DNA of 33,185 nucleotides from Prevotella sp. (GTDB lineage Bacteria; Bacteroidota; Bacteroidia; Bacteroidales; Bacteroidaceae), in contig JAFLSF010000024.1 of the NCBI GenBank assembly GCA_022511045.1, forward strand, positions 1 to 33,185, in the 5' to 3' direction. Under the pieces are notes generated by a model. It was not told the origin of the DNA. It made no database searches and was given only the letters and a program-made list of their open reading frames with translations. Positions 31,004 to 33,185 of the stretch are shown here, one piece after another; position 1 is the stretch's first letter; each line of letters begins with the position of its first letter. The position numbers and the translations under genes were made by a program.

Positions 31004-32172
31004 GGAATATAGACATACGTTAACATTGCGTTCTTAATCTTGCGACTGACCAACATAGGCAGCATCATGAAGCCGACAAGGGCTGATATGTGCCACCAGA
31101 CATCCAGTATTTCGAAGCCATTGAGAACACAGGCTTGATACACCATCCAGTAGTGGCGCAATGGGAAAAGCCAAGATAGCGACTGCAAAGGACCGTCCAT
31201 GCCCATTACGGGAAATGCGGTTCCTGCCATTGAGAAACTTAGTACAGCCCAAAGCGACGAGATACTCATTGACATACGGAGTGAGGGCATCAGTCCAAAG
31301 GCAAAGATGCCAAAGCCTTGAGCAGCAAATACCATTAAAAGGTTCAACAGCACAATCTTTCCCACGCCTTCTGGATGGGGAAAGTGTAATACGCCAAAAA
31401 CATAAAAGGCATAGCCAAATGCCAACGTCAGCCATATCAGAGTATGAGGCAGTAGTTTACCTATCAGCGAAACGCCGATGCTTCCGCCACCCATGCTAAC
31501 CAATTCCCGAGAGCAGCTAAACTTCAGCTCCGTGCCAATGGAATAAGTCGTAATAAGAAAGATGAACAGCATCATAATGCCCGGTACCATCATTGTCGAC
31601 AGATAAACGTTATAGTCGATTGTTGCATTGCTCAGTTGATGCGATTCTATCCTAATGGGTTGCAAGAACGTAGTTATCTGCTCGTCGGTATACCCCTTTG
31701 CCCGCATGGTGGTCTGGCCTACGGCTGCACCAGCCAAAGTGGAGATGGTCTTCAAATCGCGATACAACAAAGAACCTGCAACCAGCGTCGTCATTGAATA
31801 ATAATAAGTAATCTTGGGTTGTCGGCTGCTCAGCAATGCTTGGGTTGTACCCTTGGGGATATACAGGAAAGCATATATCTCGTTATCTTGGATTGCTGTG
31901 CGAGCCTCCGTCACCGACGGATAGTGGGCTACCACTTGGCTGGTTTGGAAAGCATCCAGTCGGCGAATTATGTTGCGCGTAGTCGATGTATTGTCCAAAT
32001 CTACCACGCCTACGGGCATTTCTAAAGGTTGTCCTTCCTCCAGCATGGACGTAAAGAAAAAGATGACCAGCAAAGGAAAAACAATCATGCAGAACGGATA
32101 GATGGGATTATGCAGAATAATTCTGCACTCCCTTGCCGCTAACGCATATATTTGTTTCAGAGTCTCCACCAC
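31000..32172 (-). CDS. ABC-2 type permease (first of a pair)
   Basis: Paralogue of the following gene, 390 residues, with the same layout: a helix at about 25-42 (PIYPFCMIVFPLLVIFFF), a periplasmic domain (MPVGVVDLDNTSTTRNIIRRLDAF, ITYYYSMTTLVAG) and five C-terminal helices ending in a basic tail. The conserved SMAGTAFPVMGMDGPLQSLS and LFPLRHYWMVYQA correspond to the matching stretches of the partner. The two probably form a heterodimer. It lies 20 bp after the HlyD gene and overlaps the next permease gene by 4 bp, so the three genes form one operon. Confidence 0.9.
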   Translation of the reverse strand: MVETLKQIYALAARECRIILHNPIYPFCMIVFPLLVIFFFTSMLEEGQPLEMPVGVVDLDNTSTTRNIIRRLDAFQTSQVVAHYPSVTEARTAIQDNEIYAFLYIPKGTTQALLSSRQPKITYYYSMTTLVAGSLLYRDLKTISTLAGAAVGQTTMRAKGYTDEQITTFLQPIRIESHQLSNATIDYNVYLSTMMVPGIMMLFIFLITTYSIGTELKFSCSRELVSMGGGSIGVSLIGKLLPHTLIWLTLAFGYAFYVFGVLHFPHPEGVGKIVLLNLLMVFAAQGFGIFAFGLMPSLRMSMSISSLWAVLSFSMAGTAFPVMGMDGPLQSLSWLFPLRHYWMVYQACVLNGFEILDVWWHISALVGFMMLPMLVSRKIKNAMLTYVYIP

Positions 32173-32192
32173 TCTTATTGCCCGTCCCCTTG

Positions 32193-33182
32193 TTACTTAT
32201 CCCTTATTACCAGCGACATGCCTGGCCTGAGTCCTTCCATCGCCTCAACGGGTCTTGCCTTCACTTCAAACGTTTTCAAGTCGTACTGTCCGCTGGCTTT
32301 GGTAGCCTTCCAAACGGCATACGAGCCTTGATCCTTCATGTAATATACCTTCATCTGGATGGTTTTGTTGAAAGCAGGAACGAAAGTGGTGAAAGTCGTA
32401 CCCACCTCTAAACCGTTCAATTGGTCTTCTCGAACATTGAACGTCCCCCACATATCTTGCATTACGGCAATAGTCATAATCGGCGAGCCTGCTCCTATCA
32501 ATTCGCCTTGTTTGGAGTATATATCCATCACTTCACCTTCTACTTGAGCCGTCTGTACTGTCTCGCTGATATAAGAACTCACCTCCTGCACAGCACCCTG
32601 TGCACGACCAACCATAGCAGCGGCGGCCATCTTTTCTTCACGGCGGGCGCCATTACGGACCATCTCGTACTGGCTTTCTGCTGCCTTAAACTGGGCCTCC
32701 ATCACTTTATACTGGGCATAAGCCTCATCACGCTTTTGGGCAGTCATCACACCCTCGTCAAAAAGTCGTTGAACACGCTGATACGACTTCTCCGCTATCT
32801 CTAATCCAGCCTTTGCCTGCTGCATCAACTGATAAGCTCCTCGTACCTGTTCTTGACGGGCACCATTGCGGGCCATCTCGTCTTGGGCAGCAGCAGCACT
32901 CTCTGCACTACGAGCCTGTTCCATTTTAGCACGCACCTCGGGAGCGTCAAGAATGGCTAACGTATCGCCAACCTTTACATAATCGCCCTCTTTGACGCGT
33001 ATCTCCAGAATACGCCCCGTCACTTTGCTGGAAACTCTATATTCGCTCACTTCCACTTGCCCTTGGATAACTTCTGGTTCGCGGCCAAAGGCGAAGTAAC
33101 CTATCACGGCTACAATAATCACAACTGCGCCAAAACCGATGATGGCAAGCAGGATATTGTTATGTTGTGTTTTTGCTGACAT
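32193..33182 (-). CDS. HlyD/EmrA-type periplasmic membrane fusion protein
   Basis: Adaptor of 329 residues linking an inner-membrane exporter to an outer-membrane TolC-type channel. One N-terminal membrane anchor (about 10-32), a first half-lipoyl segment (VSSKVTGRILEIRVKEGDYV), a long helical hairpin (about 80-205), the second half-lipoyl segment (GEVMDIYSKQGELIGAGSPI), and a beta-barrel end. The hairpin contains a partial duplication: QDEMARNGAR at 100-109 and QYEMVRNGAR at 171-180. The start ATG lies three bases inside the window end, so the promoter and any upstream TolC or regulator gene are not visible. First visible gene of the operon with the two permeases. Confidence 0.92.
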   Translation of the reverse strand: MSAKTQHNNILLAIIGFGAVVIIVAVIGYFAFGREPEVIQGQVEVSEYRVSSKVTGRILEIRVKEGDYVKVGDTLAILDAPEVRAKMEQARSAESAAAAQDEMARNGARQEQVRGAYQLMQQAKAGLEIAEKSYQRVQRLFDEGVMTAQKRDEAYAQYKVMEAQFKAAESQYEMVRNGARREEKMAAAAMVGRAQGAVQEVSSYISETVQTAQVEGEVMDIYSKQGELIGAGSPIMTIAVMQDMWGTFNVREDQLNGLEVGTTFTTFVPAFNKTIQMKVYYMKDQGSYAVWKATKASGQYDLKTFEVKARPVEAMEGLRPGMSLVIRDK

Positions 33183-33185
33183 CTT

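Overview
The window reads as chromosomal DNA of a Bacteroidales bacterium, most likely Prevotella or a close relative. Four promoters match the Bacteroidetes sigma factor pattern exactly: TTTG, then 19 bp, then TAnnTTTG. Further signs are near-absence of Shine-Dalgarno sites, a BspA-type leucine-rich-repeat surface protein with a short C-terminal tail resembling a type IX sorting signal, a single-chain 1275-residue PurL, split ChrA halves and a polysaccharide-degrading lipoprotein/secreted enzyme style. No tRNA, rRNA, CRISPR array, insertion sequence or phage gene was seen.

Layout. 1-6.3 kb: an OmpA-like lipoprotein (minus) divergent from purL, followed by two half-size chromate transporter subunits. 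6.4-12.9 kb: a two-gene operon of a giant secreted glycosidase (best match in architecture: the GH143-GH142 rhamnogalacturonan-II enzyme) and a GH78 alpha-L-rhamnosidase with a 4-bp overlap, closed by a strong terminator shared with the convergent DUF349 gene. 13.0-18.6 kb, all minus: DUF349 protein, corA with an elaborate leader, pepD, and a flippase-like membrane protein. 18.7-23.9 kb, minus: a four-gene envelope cluster (BspA-like protein, small secreted protein, lipoprotein, membrane protein) that begins with a ~430-nt structured leader and ends in a 44-bp perfect palindrome. 24.5-25.4 kb: ksgA (plus). 25.4-29.8 kb: a GT4 gene and a GT2-MATE fusion gene (minus), flanked on both sides by related plus-strand transcription units that appear non-coding. 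29.8-33.2 kb: two ABC-2 permeases and an HlyD-type fusion protein (minus).

Most interesting signals. (1) The corA leader holds an 11-codon acidic/proline upstream ORF, a second overlapping 9-codon ORF, and a potential H-type pseudoknot whose 3' strand ends four bases before the corA AUG. (2) Two paralogous promoter-to-terminator units at about 25.4-25.76 and 29.3-29.71 kb share an FNR-like dyad, promoter, start region and 3' end but have no conserved ORF. (3) The bspA leader has a perfect promoter, a ~67-nt long hairpin and an intrinsic terminator before the gene, so it is either an attenuator or an independent ~350-nt RNA. All functional statements are inferred from sequence reading and family knowledge; no database search was run.
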